Both the position numbers and the translations under genes were made by a program. Source: Bacillus gaemokensis (GTDB taxonomy: Bacteria > Bacillota > Bacilli > Bacillales > Bacillaceae_G). From it: a stretch of DNA of 64,000 nt. Below are positions 49,989 through 59,435 of this stretch, piece by piece (position 1 is the stretch's first letter; each line of letters starts with the position of its first letter). The notes below the pieces were generated by a model. The model was not told the origin of the DNA. It ran no database searches and saw only the letters and a list, made by a program, of their open reading frames with translations. The stretch spans positions 341,169 to 405,168 of the forward strand of contig NZ_LTAQ01000012.1 of NCBI RefSeq assembly GCF_001590835.1, written 5' to 3'.

Positions 49989-51212
49989 TTGACTTCATAT
50001 ACAGCAATTTCTTCGGGTGTTCAAACGAATAGAAGAAGTATGTTTGCTTTATTAGCATTAGCAATTAGTGCTTTTGGCATTGGTACAACCGAATTTATTA
50101 GTGTCGGTCTATTACCATCTATTTCAAATGATTTACATGTTTCTGTCACAACAGCAGGTTTAACGGTTTCTTTATATGCATTAGGAGTAGCGTTCGGTGC
50201 TCCGGTATTAACATCGTTAACGGCTAGTATGTCACGTAAAACGTTATTAATGTGGATTATGATTGTCTTCATTATGGGTAATGGTATTGCGGCGATGGCA
50301 ACAAGTTTTGGTGTACTACTTGTTGCGAGGGTTGTATCGGCATTTGCACATGGTGTATTTATGTCGATAGGTTCAACGATTGCGGCGGCTCTTGTACCAG
50401 AAAATCGACGTGCAAGCGCAATTGCGATTATGTTCACCGGTTTAACAGTTGCGACAATAACTGGAGTACCAATTGGAACATTTATTGGTCAACAGTTTGG
50501 CTGGCGAGCATCCTTTATGATTATTGTGGTGATTGGAATTGTTGCTTTGCTTGCGAATAGCGTACTCATTCCATCTAATTTAAGAAAAGGTGCCGTGGTA
50601 TCTTTTCGTGATCAGCTAAAGCTCGTAACAAACGGAAGACTGTTACTTGTTTTTGCTATCACAGCGTTAGGTTATGGTGGAACATTTGTAACATTTACGT
50701 ACTTGTCGCCGTTATTACAAGAAGTGACAGGATTTAAAGCAAGCACCGTTACAGTGATTTTGTTAGTGTACGGGATTGCAATTGCGATTGGGAATATGAT
50801 TGGTGGGAAACTATCGAACCATAATCCGATTCGTGCATTATTCTATATGTTTTTCATTCAAGGGATTGTTTTATTTGTACTCACATTTACAGCTCCGTTT
50901 AAAGTGGCAGGGCTAATTACAATTAGTTTAATGGGGTTATTCGCATTTATGAATGTTCCAGGATTACAAGTTTATGTTGTGATATTAGCGGAGCGCTTTG
51001 TCCCAAGCGCTGTAGATGTAGCATCTGCGATGAACATTGCTGCATTCAATGCAGGGATTGCTCTAGGAGCCTATTTAGGCGGCGTTGTAACGAATTCATT
51101 AGGGTTAATTCATACAGCGTGGGTTGGTGCCATTATGGTGGTAGGTGCAGTTATATTAACGGCATGGAGTATGGGTTTAGAAAAAAGAGATCAAGCGAAA
51201 GTAAATAAATAA
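49989..51212 (+). CDS. ytbD: MFS efflux transporter, DHA1 type (YtbD-like)
   Basis: A 407-residue transporter with twelve predicted membrane helices. The DHA1 family segments GIGTTEFISVGLLPSI (helix 1) and ITGVPIGTFIGQQFGWRASF (helix 5, motif C region) are clear. The substrate is unknown; arabinose or drug efflux relatives exist. TTG start after AAGGAGGAG. It is 25 nt upstream of the aldo/keto reductase gene and divergent from the HxlR regulator. Confidence 0.9.
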   Translation: MTSYTAISSGVQTNRRSMFALLALAISAFGIGTTEFISVGLLPSISNDLHVSVTTAGLTVSLYALGVAFGAPVLTSLTASMSRKTLLMWIMIVFIMGNGIAAMATSFGVLLVARVVSAFAHGVFMSIGSTIAAALVPENRRASAIAIMFTGLTVATITGVPIGTFIGQQFGWRASFMIIVVIGIVALLANSVLIPSNLRKGAVVSFRDQLKLVTNGRLLLVFAITALGYGGTFVTFTYLSPLLQEVTGFKASTVTVILLVYGIAIAIGNMIGGKLSNHNPIRALFYMFFIQGIVLFVLTFTAPFKVAGLITISLMGLFAFMNVPGLQVYVVILAERFVPSAVDVASAMNIAAFNAGIALGAYLGGVVTNSLGLIHTAWVGAIMVVGAVILTAWSMGLEKRDQAKVNK

Positions 51213-51237
51213 AAACCTTAAAGGAGAGAAGAAGATA

Positions 51238-52077
51238 ATGAAAAATTTACAGAGTACAACAACGTTGCATAACGGCGTAGAAATGCCTTGGTTTGGTTTA
51301 GGTGTATTTAAAGTAGAGGAAGGGCCAGAACTGGTTAACGCAGTAAAAACAGCAATTAAAGAAGGATATCGCAGCATTGATACAGCGGCAATTTATGCGA
51401 ATGAAAAGGCTGTAGGAGAAGGGATCCGTGAAGGTATTAAAGAAGCGGGCATTTCAAGAGAAAATCTATTTATTACTTCAAAAGTTTGGAATGCAGATCA
51501 AGGATATGAAGGGGCGCTAGCTGCATATGAAGAAAGTCTAAAAAAACTGGAACTTGATTATTTAGATTTATATCTTGTTCATTGGCCTGTAGAAGGGAAA
51601 TATAAAGATACATGGAGAGCATTAGAAAAGCTTTATAAAGAAGAACGCGTACGTGCAATTGGTGTGAGTAACTTCCAAATTCATCACTTAAAAGATGTAA
51701 TGAAGGGTGCAGAAATCAAACCGATGATTAACCAAGTAGAATATCATCCGCGTTTAACACAAAAAGAATTGCAGGGCTTCTGCCGCCAGCAAGGTATCCA
51801 AATGGAGGCGTGGTCACCTCTTATGCAAGGGCAGTTATTAGATAACGAGATATTACAAGAAATTGCAGATAAATATGGTAAAACGACTGCACAAATTATC
51901 CTGCGCTGGGATTTACAAAATGAAGTTGTAACAATTCCAAAATCAACAAAAGAGCACCGTATTACCCAAAATGCAGATATCTTCAACTTTGAGTTAACAA
52001 AAGAAGATATGGAGAAAATTGATGCATTAAATCAAAATCATCGTGTTGGTCCAGATCCGGATAACTTTAATTTTTAA
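51238..52077 (+). CDS. ytbE: Aldo/keto reductase (YtbE-like)
   Basis: A 279-residue NADPH-dependent aldo/keto reductase with the catalytic tetrad Asp48, Tyr53, Lys82 and His115, and the cofactor-binding IPKSTKEHRI near the C-terminus. It is very close in sequence to B. subtilis YtbE (similar N-terminal ATLHNGVEMPWFGLGVF). Together with YtbD and YtcD it suggests detoxification of reactive carbonyl compounds; that is inference. Confidence 0.95.
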   Translation: MKNLQSTTTLHNGVEMPWFGLGVFKVEEGPELVNAVKTAIKEGYRSIDTAAIYANEKAVGEGIREGIKEAGISRENLFITSKVWNADQGYEGALAAYEESLKKLELDYLDLYLVHWPVEGKYKDTWRALEKLYKEERVRAIGVSNFQIHHLKDVMKGAEIKPMINQVEYHPRLTQKELQGFCRQQGIQMEAWSPLMQGQLLDNEILQEIADKYGKTTAQIILRWDLQNEVVTIPKSTKEHRITQNADIFNFELTKEDMEKIDALNQNHRVGPDPDNFNF

Positions 52078-52598
52078 CAAGTGGAAATTTTTGTGATATG
52101 AGTAATAAATTGTTAAGAAACATCTTTAAAATAATTTAAATAAGGTATAAAAAAAGGTATCTTGTAATAATTAGTACTTGATTATATTCTGTATTCGAAA
52201 AATATAAATGATGGAAAAAGAACGTATCAAGAAGATATATTGAAAAAGAATATACAAATTTAGGGAGTTGACATAACTCATAAGATTTGTATTTGAGAAT
52301 AACTATTTCCCTGTTTAATATAGCATATTAATTTTGAAATTTAAATAATAAAATGTTGAGAAAGTTAATATGTTGAAAAGTGGATGAAAGATTTGTTTCG
52401 AAAGAGAAGTAATGAAGGAGAATTGAGATAATTTAACGAATAGGAAGTATTAGATGGATATAAAGATATAACAATGATAATACTCTCTAAATCTGTTGTT
52501 AAATAGTTTATGAAAATTTTGTGTTTATTCATCTATATGAAATGAGAATTTTATTAGTGATAATTTCGATATTTATTAATGAAAGATAAATCCTTTTA
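52078..52598. other. AT-rich gap, no gene seen
   Basis: No frame with a ribosome binding site of more than a dozen codons. A 12-codon frame starting near 52211 (MMEKERIKKIY) has no site. Confidence 0.6.
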
Positions 52599-52638
52599 TT
52601 AAACCTCTTTGTTGTATAAAACAAAGAGGTTTTTATGT
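52599..52638 (+). terminator. Terminator hairpin upstream of the NRPS cluster
   Basis: AAACCTCTTTGTT pairs with AACAAAGAGGTTT, then TTA. It is far from the ytbE end, suggesting that something between them was lost or that it is the terminator of a long 3' leader. Confidence 0.8.
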
Positions 52639-52761
52639 TAATGAAATGAGTTTAAATACTAGAGGGGATTTTGTTAAGTATTAAAGGATATAGGGAAATA
52701 AATACATACAATTATTTTTGTATAATTATAGAAAATAATACCATATTTTTACATAAAAATA

Positions 52762-52790
52762 TTGAATGTCTATAGGATATTTGCTAACAT
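52762..52790 (+). promoter_or_regulatory. Possible promoter of the NRPS operon
   Basis: TTGAAT at 52762-52767, 17-nt spacer, TAACAT at 52785-52790. The -10 is weak, so this is tentative; other AT-rich candidates exist in the gap. Confidence 0.3.
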
Positions 52791-52840
52791 TTTGAGTATA
52801 GCAAAAAAGAATTTTATTCTGATAAAGGAAGGGGACAGAT

Positions 52841-52867
52841 ATGTTATCACTTTTGATTTGTGTGTAA
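52841..52867 (+). CDS. Possible 8-codon leader peptide
   Basis: AAGGAAGGGG lies just upstream of ATG and the frame encodes MLSLLICV, then TAA. The strong ribosome binding site on so short a frame in the NRPS leader suggests either a regulatory leader peptide or the truncated start of a lost gene. No terminator/antiterminator pair is obvious after it. Confidence 0.3.
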   Translation: MLSLLICV

Positions 52868-53100
52868 CGTATAAAAAAATTTACATAATTCATCCTTATA
52901 ACTAAATAAAAGGAGACTTATTATAAATTAATATAAGGATGATATATGTTTATAAATTAGAGCTTACTTATTACATTATGTTCTTTATTAAGAATGAAAT
53001 GCAGTAGGTAAGAGTGATTGGAGACTTATATATAGATATTTTAGTAAATTGGATAGAAATGTAATAGCACTTAATTTAATTCGCAGGAGGAGTTAGAGAT

Positions 53101-56100
53101 ATGAGGCAGCAGTCTTTGCATTTAGATTCAAATATTATACATGTAATCTTTGAAGAACAAGTTAATCGGACACCTAATCATACAGCGCTAGTATGCGATT
53201 ATGAAGAAATTAGTTACCAAGAGTTAAATAAAAGAGCTAATAAATTAGCTAGAGTGATTGAAAAACATAGTAATAGGAGAAACCAGATAATAGGAATTTA
53301 TTTAGATAAATCAATTGAATCTGTTATTACGATGTTAGCGATATTAAAATCGGGAAATTGTTATTTGCCAATAGATGTAAATTATCCTCAAAACAGGATT
53401 GATTATATCATTGAAGATAGCAAAATCAATATTCTAGTTAGTAGTGATAAAACAGATATACAAAAAATTAGAAATTTTGATGGGCACATACTTTATTTAG
53501 ATCAAGCCTTAATGGAACAAGAGGCGGATCATAATTTAGAAAATGTGAATGAAGAACAGGATTTAGCTTATATTATCTATACTTCAGGTACTACCGGAAA
53601 CCCAAAGGGTGTTATGGTTCAACATAAAAACGTAATCGGATTAATGAAAAATACATTAATGAATTTTTCGTTTTCAAATCAAGATACTTGGTCGATTTTC
53701 CATTCGTTTTGTTTTGATTTTTCTGTATGGGAACTGTATGGTGCACTTTTATATGGTGGAAAGGGAGTCATTATTAAAGAAAATAAAGCGAAACAAACTG
53801 GAGAATTCTTGGAAATATTAAAAAGAGAACAGGTTACAGTATTAAATCAGGTACCTTCCTCTTTCTATAATTTAATAGGTGAAGAGTTAAAATACGAAGA
53901 CAAAGCACTTAACCTTAAATATATAATTTTTGGTGGAGAGGCATTGCAGCCGATAAAATTGCAAAGATTTAAAGAAAAGTACAATAATACTAAGTTTATT
54001 AATATGTATGGAATTACTGAGACAACTGTGCACGTTACCTTTAAAGAGATAACAGATTTAGAAATAAAAAATAATAGAAGTAATATTGGAAAACCAATCG
54101 AAGGCCTTAGAATATATTTGTTAAATGAAAAAAATGAAGAAGTTGGGTTTCTTAATAAGGGAGAAATTTGTGTCGGGGGATATGGTGTTGCAAGAGGGTA
54201 TTTAGGGAAAGAACAACTTACAAAAGAAAGATTTATTAGCAATCCTTTCTGTAAAGACGAGATCATTTATAAGTCCGGAGATTTAGCTATTAGATTAGAA
54301 AACGGGGAATATGAATATTTGGGAAGAGGTGATTCCCAAGTGAAAATTCGTGGATATAGAATTGAGTTGGCAGAAATTGAAAAAGCGTTGTTGCAAAATA
54401 AAAATATAAATAAAGCAGTTGTACTGGATATTGAAAATGAGGATGGGCAAAAGGACTTATATGGTTTTTTGGCGATGAGTCATCCTTCAAAATTAAGTGA
54501 AATAAAAGAAGCTTTATTGAAAATTATTCCAAGTTATATGCTGCCTTCCTTTTTTATTGAAATAGATCGAATCCCGACAAATCACAATGGGAAGATAGAT
54601 AGAGAAGCATTGGAGCGCCAGAAAATTAACTTTATGAGAGATAATGATTTTGTTGCAGCTAGAACGAAAGTAGAAATACAAGTTATTCAACTACTTAAAG
54701 AATTATTAAAGTTAGAACAGATTAGTATTTATGATAATTTTTTTGATATTGGTGGAGATTCTTTAAAAGCCACAAAATTAATTAATAACATAAAATCACA
54801 TTTTGAAAAAACAATTACTTTTAAAGAAATTTTTGAGAGTAAACATATTGCTGAATTATGCGATATCTTAAATGAGAAGGAAGTAGAAAAAGAGGTAATA
54901 GAAAGCTTTGCAGAAAAAGAATATTACTCTGTATCATCTGCGGAAAAACGTATGTATATTTCACAGCAATATGGGGAGACGAATACAGCATATAACGTTA
55001 TCACAGCTGTGAGATTGAAGGGGAATTTAAATATACTCCATTTAGAGAAATCTTTAAATGCAGTATTAAATCATCATGAGAACCTACAATCGTATTTTAC
55101 TGTTCGAGATGGGGAAATCATAAAAAAACTAGATAGAAGAGCCCAAGTTCATTTGAAGATACTATATGGGAAAGAAGAAGATATATTAAAAAATAAGGAT
55201 CAAATTATTGAAGAATTTGATCTTGCGAAAGCGCCATTATTCAAAGCAGTTTTGATAAAGACTTCCGAAGAACATCATATTTTAATAATGAATTTTCATC
55301 ATATTATAGTGGATGGGACCTCTTTAGAACTTCTATTAAAAGATATATTTAGAGAATATGCAAATCAGTCAGTCGTACCAGAAAAGATGAAATATGTAGA
55401 ATATTCGACTTTAGAAACAACTTGGTTGGAGAGTGAACAGGGAAAAAGAGAAGAAAATTATTGGCTTAAACAGTTAGTTCCTGATTTAGGGAAATCTGAA
55501 ATTATTTCAGACTATGTAAGACCACATACAAGGAATTTTAAAGGAAAAACAGTTAATTTCAAAATTGAAGAGAAAATTATTAGTAATTTAAAGAGTGTAG
55601 CCAAAAGAGAAAAGCTAACTTTATATATGCTATTAATGGGATTATATAAAGTTTTAATATCTAAATATTCTAACAAAGAAGAAGTGACGCTTGGAACTGC
55701 TGCGTCCGGAAGAAAATATAAAAATTTAGAAAATACAGTTGGAATGTTTGTAAATACATTAGCAATCCAAAGTGAGCCATCCGCCGATAAAATCTTAGGA
55801 CATTATTTGAAGGAAGTAAAAGAAGTATGTATGAATGCTTTTGAGTATCAATCTTATCCTTTTGATAGACTTGTTGATAAGTTAGGTGTTCAAAGTGATC
55901 CTGGTAGAAATCCGTTGTTTGACTATCTGTTTATATTTCAAAATGAGGATAGGGTACAAGATTTTGAATATGTTAAAGATCTAGTCATTACGAGAGATAC
56001 TACAGCTATTACCGCGGATAGTTCTAGATTTGATATTAGTCTAGAAGTAATTGAAGAAAACGATATATTTATGCTCCAATTCAATTATGACGTGAATCTT

Positions 56101-59100
56101 TTTAAAGAAAAAACAATTAGAGGCTTAGCTTCTCATTATATTCATTTATTGTCTAATATCAACTTTACAATTTCTAAAAAAATAAAAGAAATAGAGTTAG
56201 TGACCTCAGAAGAACAACATGTATTAGCAACGTTTAATAGAACAGAAAAAGACATTTTTGAGTATGGAGATACAATTCAAGCTTATATAAATAAAAAGTT
56301 AGAGTATGGTGGAGACAAATCAGCCGTTTATTCAAAAGGAATAGTCTATACCTACAATGATTTAGATAAACAGGCAAATCAGTTAGGAAATGTACTAAGG
56401 AAAAAAGGATTAACAAGAAATGATGTTGTTGCGATTATATTAGAAAGGAATGCAAAAATTCCTCTTAGTCTGCTTTCTGTATTACGTGCAGGAGGTGTGT
56501 GCTTACCAATTGATGCAGAATTGCCGAAAGAAAGAATTGAATATATGTTGAGAGATAGTAAAGCACGTTTCGTTATTACACAGAAGGATTTGATGGGGAA
56601 AATAGGGGGATGGAATGAAGACTGTATCGTACTTTTAGATTGTGAATCTGCATATAGACAAGAAGAATCTACCCCATTACATGTAGTAAATGAAGCAAAT
56701 GACGTAGCGTGTATCATTTATACATCAGGTACAACAGGGAATCCAAAAGGTGTTATGTTAAAAAATAATTCTCTAATCAATGCAGCAAGATATATGGCTG
56801 AACAACTAAATGTTAAAAATAGCAACGTTTTATCTGTAGCATCAATTTCTTTCGATATGTTTTTTATTGAAATGTTTATTGCTATCACACTCAATGGTGA
56901 ATTAGTTATTGCTGATGCTAAAGAAAGATTGGATAACGGGAAATTAAAAGATCTTATTCAGAAAAGGAACGTAGAAATTACTTTAACAACACCATCGAGA
57001 ATTAAGAGTTTTATTAATAGTGAGGATGTAGAAGCACTTAAAGGATTAAGCCGAATGATCTTTGGTGGGGAAAATTTAACTGAAAATCTTGTTGGAGAGA
57101 TTAGAAAGATAACAAATGCTAAAATATATAATTTTTATGGCCCAACTGAAATTACGGCGTATTGCACAGGAACAGAAATAAAGGAAACAGAAACGGTGAC
57201 GATTGGTAAACCTGTGTCTAATACAACTATTTATATAATGAGCCCAGATTTGAAACAGCTACCTATAGGGGTACCTGGAGAAATTTGTGTAGGTGGTATT
57301 GGAGTTGCGAAGGGATATATAAATAGAGAGGAATTGACTAAGAGCAAATTTGTTGCGAATCCATATCGCTTGGAAGAAACCATATATCGAACAGGAGATA
57401 TTGGTATATGGACAGAGGATGGAGAAATTAAATATATTGGTCGAATTGATGAACAAGTAAAAATTAGGGGATACAGAGTAGAGCTAGAAGAAATTGAGGA
57501 AAAGATAAGAGAAGTAGAAGGAGTAACAAATTGCGTAGTTTTAGCCTTAGAACATGCGAATGGAGAAAAGTATCTGTCTGCATATGTTATATGTGATATC
57601 AATGGCATGGAAGAAATACAGGGAACGCTTAAAAATAAGCTACCAGAGTATATGATTCCGCATTTCTTTACAAAAATAGATGAGATTCCTGTTACGCGAA
57701 ATGGGAAAGTAGATAAACGAAAATTACAAGAAAGTAGTCCAACGAAAGAGCTGAATAGAACAGTAATAAAAGCAGAAAATAATGTTCAAGAAAAGATAAT
57801 AGATACATGGAAAAAAATATTAAATACAAATAACATTGGTATTTATGATAATTTTTTCCATCTCGGAGGAGACTCAATTAAAGCAATTCAATTGTTAAGT
57901 GCATTAAGAAAACAAGGAATTCATACTTCAACAAAAGAGATTCTAAACAGTCCAACAATAGACGAATTATCTCAAAAAGTAAAAATAATAGAGCGGAAAA
58001 ATGAAAGAGGAATCTTTGAAGAAGTGAGCGGGAATGTTAATTTTGGAGCAATCCAAAACTTTTATCTAAATTGTAACCAAAAAATACACGATCGTTTTAA
58101 TCAATCTATATTAATACATCGTGAAAATGGATTTGATGAGCATATTGTAAGAAAAGTTTTTAATACTATTATGAAACACCATGATGCTTTACGGATTATG
58201 TATCAAATAGAGGATGAAAAATACGTTCAATTTAATAGGAAATTTGAAGAGGATATGTTCCATTTAGAGACTCACTTTTATGACAATGCAAACGTAAAAG
58301 AAGTTATAAAAGAAGTCGGTGAACATATACAAGGAAAGGTTAGTATTGAAGAAAATAAATTGGTTAGCCTCGGAGTTTTTAAAGGAAATCAGGGGGGGTA
58401 TCTCTTTATAGCAATTCATCATTTTGTAGTGGACGGCGTATCTTGGCGTATTCTAGTAGAAGATTTTGAAACTATTTATGAAAGTTATGCCAATAATGAA
58501 GAACTAAAGTTTGAACCAAAGACGGTATCCTTTAAGGAATGGGTACACAAAATAGAAAGTTATAGTAATAGCAATGACATTATGGAAGAAGTTCCATATT
58601 GGAAACGAATTATAGAACAACAAAATCTGTTGAAGATTAGAGAGAAAAAAGAAGCAGTAAAGTGCATAGGAAGAACGAAAGATATACGTATGACATTAGA
58701 TAAAGAAGAAACTGAAGTGTTACTGAAACGAACAAATAAGAAGTATCATACTGAGATCAATGATATTTTACTAACAGCTTTAATGCTAGCTATTACAGAA
58801 AATAGGAAAGAAAATAAGTTAATTATTAATTTAGAAGGACATGGTAGAGAAGAAATGATGAAAGGTATGGATGTAACTAGAACAGTAGGGTGGTTTACAT
58901 CCATGTATCCAGTACTGCTAGAACTAAAAGAAAATAAAGATATTTCATACTGGATTAGAGATATTAAAGAAACTCTAAGGAATGTTCCGAATAAAGGAAT
59001 TGGTTACGGTGTTTTACGATATATGAAAAAGGGAAAGACTGACGTATTGCCGTTAAATGATATAGAAATTAGTTTCAACTATATGGGTGAAATTTCGAGT

Positions 59101-59418
59101 GTGAATGAAGAAGAATATAAGGTGTTAGATTTTGAAAGAGGTAGAGAAATTTCAGAAGATGTCAATCTTGATATTGGAATAGCGTTTAACTCAATTATAG
59201 TAGATAACCAATTAAAATTAACTATTACGTATGATGTTAATGAATATGATAGAGAATTTGTGCAGGAGTTAGGCGGAAGGTTCTTACAAAAACTACGATT
59301 AATTAATTCTAGTTGTAAAGAAGTTGAAGAAGCTAAATATGTACCAAGTGATTTAACTTATAGTGAAATTTCTATTGATGAACTCGATTCTCTTGAAGAA
59401 TATATTAATGAAATATAA
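53101..59418 (+). CDS. Nonribosomal peptide synthetase, modules 1-2 (A-T-C-A-T-E)
   Basis: A 2105-residue synthetase. Module 1: adenylation domain (1-515; YIIYTSGTTGNPKG at 158-170) and carrier domain (GGDS, Ser554). Module 2: condensation domain (~610-1045; HHIIVDG near 733), adenylation (~1050-1545), carrier (GGDS, Ser1592) and epimerisation domain (~1640-2090: HHFVVDGVSW at 1773-1782, EGHGREE, FNYMGEI). There is no leading condensation domain, so chain building starts here. By hand alignment the first pocket is D206, F207, W210, N249, I276, G278, M302, V310, H311 and K, the threonine code DFWNIGMVHK. The second (about DMILIGFAYK) matches nothing I recall; its residue becomes D. GCAGGAGGAG precedes the ATG. 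Confidence 0.93.
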   Translation: MRQQSLHLDSNIIHVIFEEQVNRTPNHTALVCDYEEISYQELNKRANKLARVIEKHSNRRNQIIGIYLDKSIESVITMLAILKSGNCYLPIDVNYPQNRIDYIIEDSKINILVSSDKTDIQKIRNFDGHILYLDQALMEQEADHNLENVNEEQDLAYIIYTSGTTGNPKGVMVQHKNVIGLMKNTLMNFSFSNQDTWSIFHSFCFDFSVWELYGALLYGGKGVIIKENKAKQTGEFLEILKREQVTVLNQVPSSFYNLIGEELKYEDKALNLKYIIFGGEALQPIKLQRFKEKYNNTKFINMYGITETTVHVTFKEITDLEIKNNRSNIGKPIEGLRIYLLNEKNEEVGFLNKGEICVGGYGVARGYLGKEQLTKERFISNPFCKDEIIYKSGDLAIRLENGEYEYLGRGDSQVKIRGYRIELAEIEKALLQNKNINKAVVLDIENEDGQKDLYGFLAMSHPSKLSEIKEALLKIIPSYMLPSFFIEIDRIPTNHNGKIDREALERQKINFMRDNDFVAARTKVEIQVIQLLKELLKLEQISIYDNFFDIGGDSLKATKLINNIKSHFEKTITFKEIFESKHIAELCDILNEKEVEKEVIESFAEKEYYSVSSAEKRMYISQQYGETNTAYNVITAVRLKGNLNILHLEKSLNAVLNHHENLQSYFTVRDGEIIKKLDRRAQVHLKILYGKEEDILKNKDQIIEEFDLAKAPLFKAVLIKTSEEHHILIMNFHHIIVDGTSLELLLKDIFREYANQSVVPEKMKYVEYSTLETTWLESEQGKREENYWLKQLVPDLGKSEIISDYVRPHTRNFKGKTVNFKIEEKIISNLKSVAKREKLTLYMLLMGLYKVLISKYSNKEEVTLGTAASGRKYKNLENTVGMFVNTLAIQSEPSADKILGHYLKEVKEVCMNAFEYQSYPFDRLVDKLGVQSDPGRNPLFDYLFIFQNEDRVQDFEYVKDLVITRDTTAITADSSRFDISLEVIEENDIFMLQFNYDVNLFKEKTIRGLASHYIHLLSNINFTISKKIKEIELVTSEEQHVLATFNRTEKDIFEYGDTIQAYINKKLEYGGDKSAVYSKGIVYTYNDLDKQANQLGNVLRKKGLTRNDVVAIILERNAKIPLSLLSVLRAGGVCLPIDAELPKERIEYMLRDSKARFVITQKDLMGKIGGWNEDCIVLLDCESAYRQEESTPLHVVNEANDVACIIYTSGTTGNPKGVMLKNNSLINAARYMAEQLNVKNSNVLSVASISFDMFFIEMFIAITLNGELVIADAKERLDNGKLKDLIQKRNVEITLTTPSRIKSFINSEDVEALKGLSRMIFGGENLTENLVGEIRKITNAKIYNFYGPTEITAYCTGTEIKETETVTIGKPVSNTTIYIMSPDLKQLPIGVPGEICVGGIGVAKGYINREELTKSKFVANPYRLEETIYRTGDIGIWTEDGEIKYIGRIDEQVKIRGYRVELEEIEEKIREVEGVTNCVVLALEHANGEKYLSAYVICDINGMEEIQGTLKNKLPEYMIPHFFTKIDEIPVTRNGKVDKRKLQESSPTKELNRTVIKAENNVQEKIIDTWKKILNTNNIGIYDNFFHLGGDSIKAIQLLSALRKQGIHTSTKEILNSPTIDELSQKVKIIERKNERGIFEEVSGNVNFGAIQNFYLNCNQKIHDRFNQSILIHRENGFDEHIVRKVFNTIMKHHDALRIMYQIEDEKYVQFNRKFEEDMFHLETHFYDNANVKEVIKEVGEHIQGKVSIEENKLVSLGVFKGNQGGYLFIAIHHFVVDGVSWRILVEDFETIYESYANNEELKFEPKTVSFKEWVHKIESYSNSNDIMEEVPYWKRIIEQQNLLKIREKKEAVKCIGRTKDIRMTLDKEETEVLLKRTNKKYHTEINDILLTALMLAITENRKENKLIINLEGHGREEMMKGMDVTRTVGWFTSMYPVLLELKENKDISYWIRDIKETLRNVPNKGIGYGVLRYMKKGKTDVLPLNDIEISFNYMGEISSVNEEEYKVLDFERGREISEDVNLDIGIAFNSIIVDNQLKLTITYDVNEYDREFVQELGGRFLQKLRLINSSCKEVEEAKYVPSDLTYSEISIDELDSLEEYINEI

Positions 59419-59435
59419 GTAAAAGGGGAAAAGAA

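Noticed and set aside
53865-54266. 133-codon minus-strand frame inside the synthetase
   Set aside because: It is a shadow of the A1 domain coding sequence; hydrophobic, no ribosome binding site.
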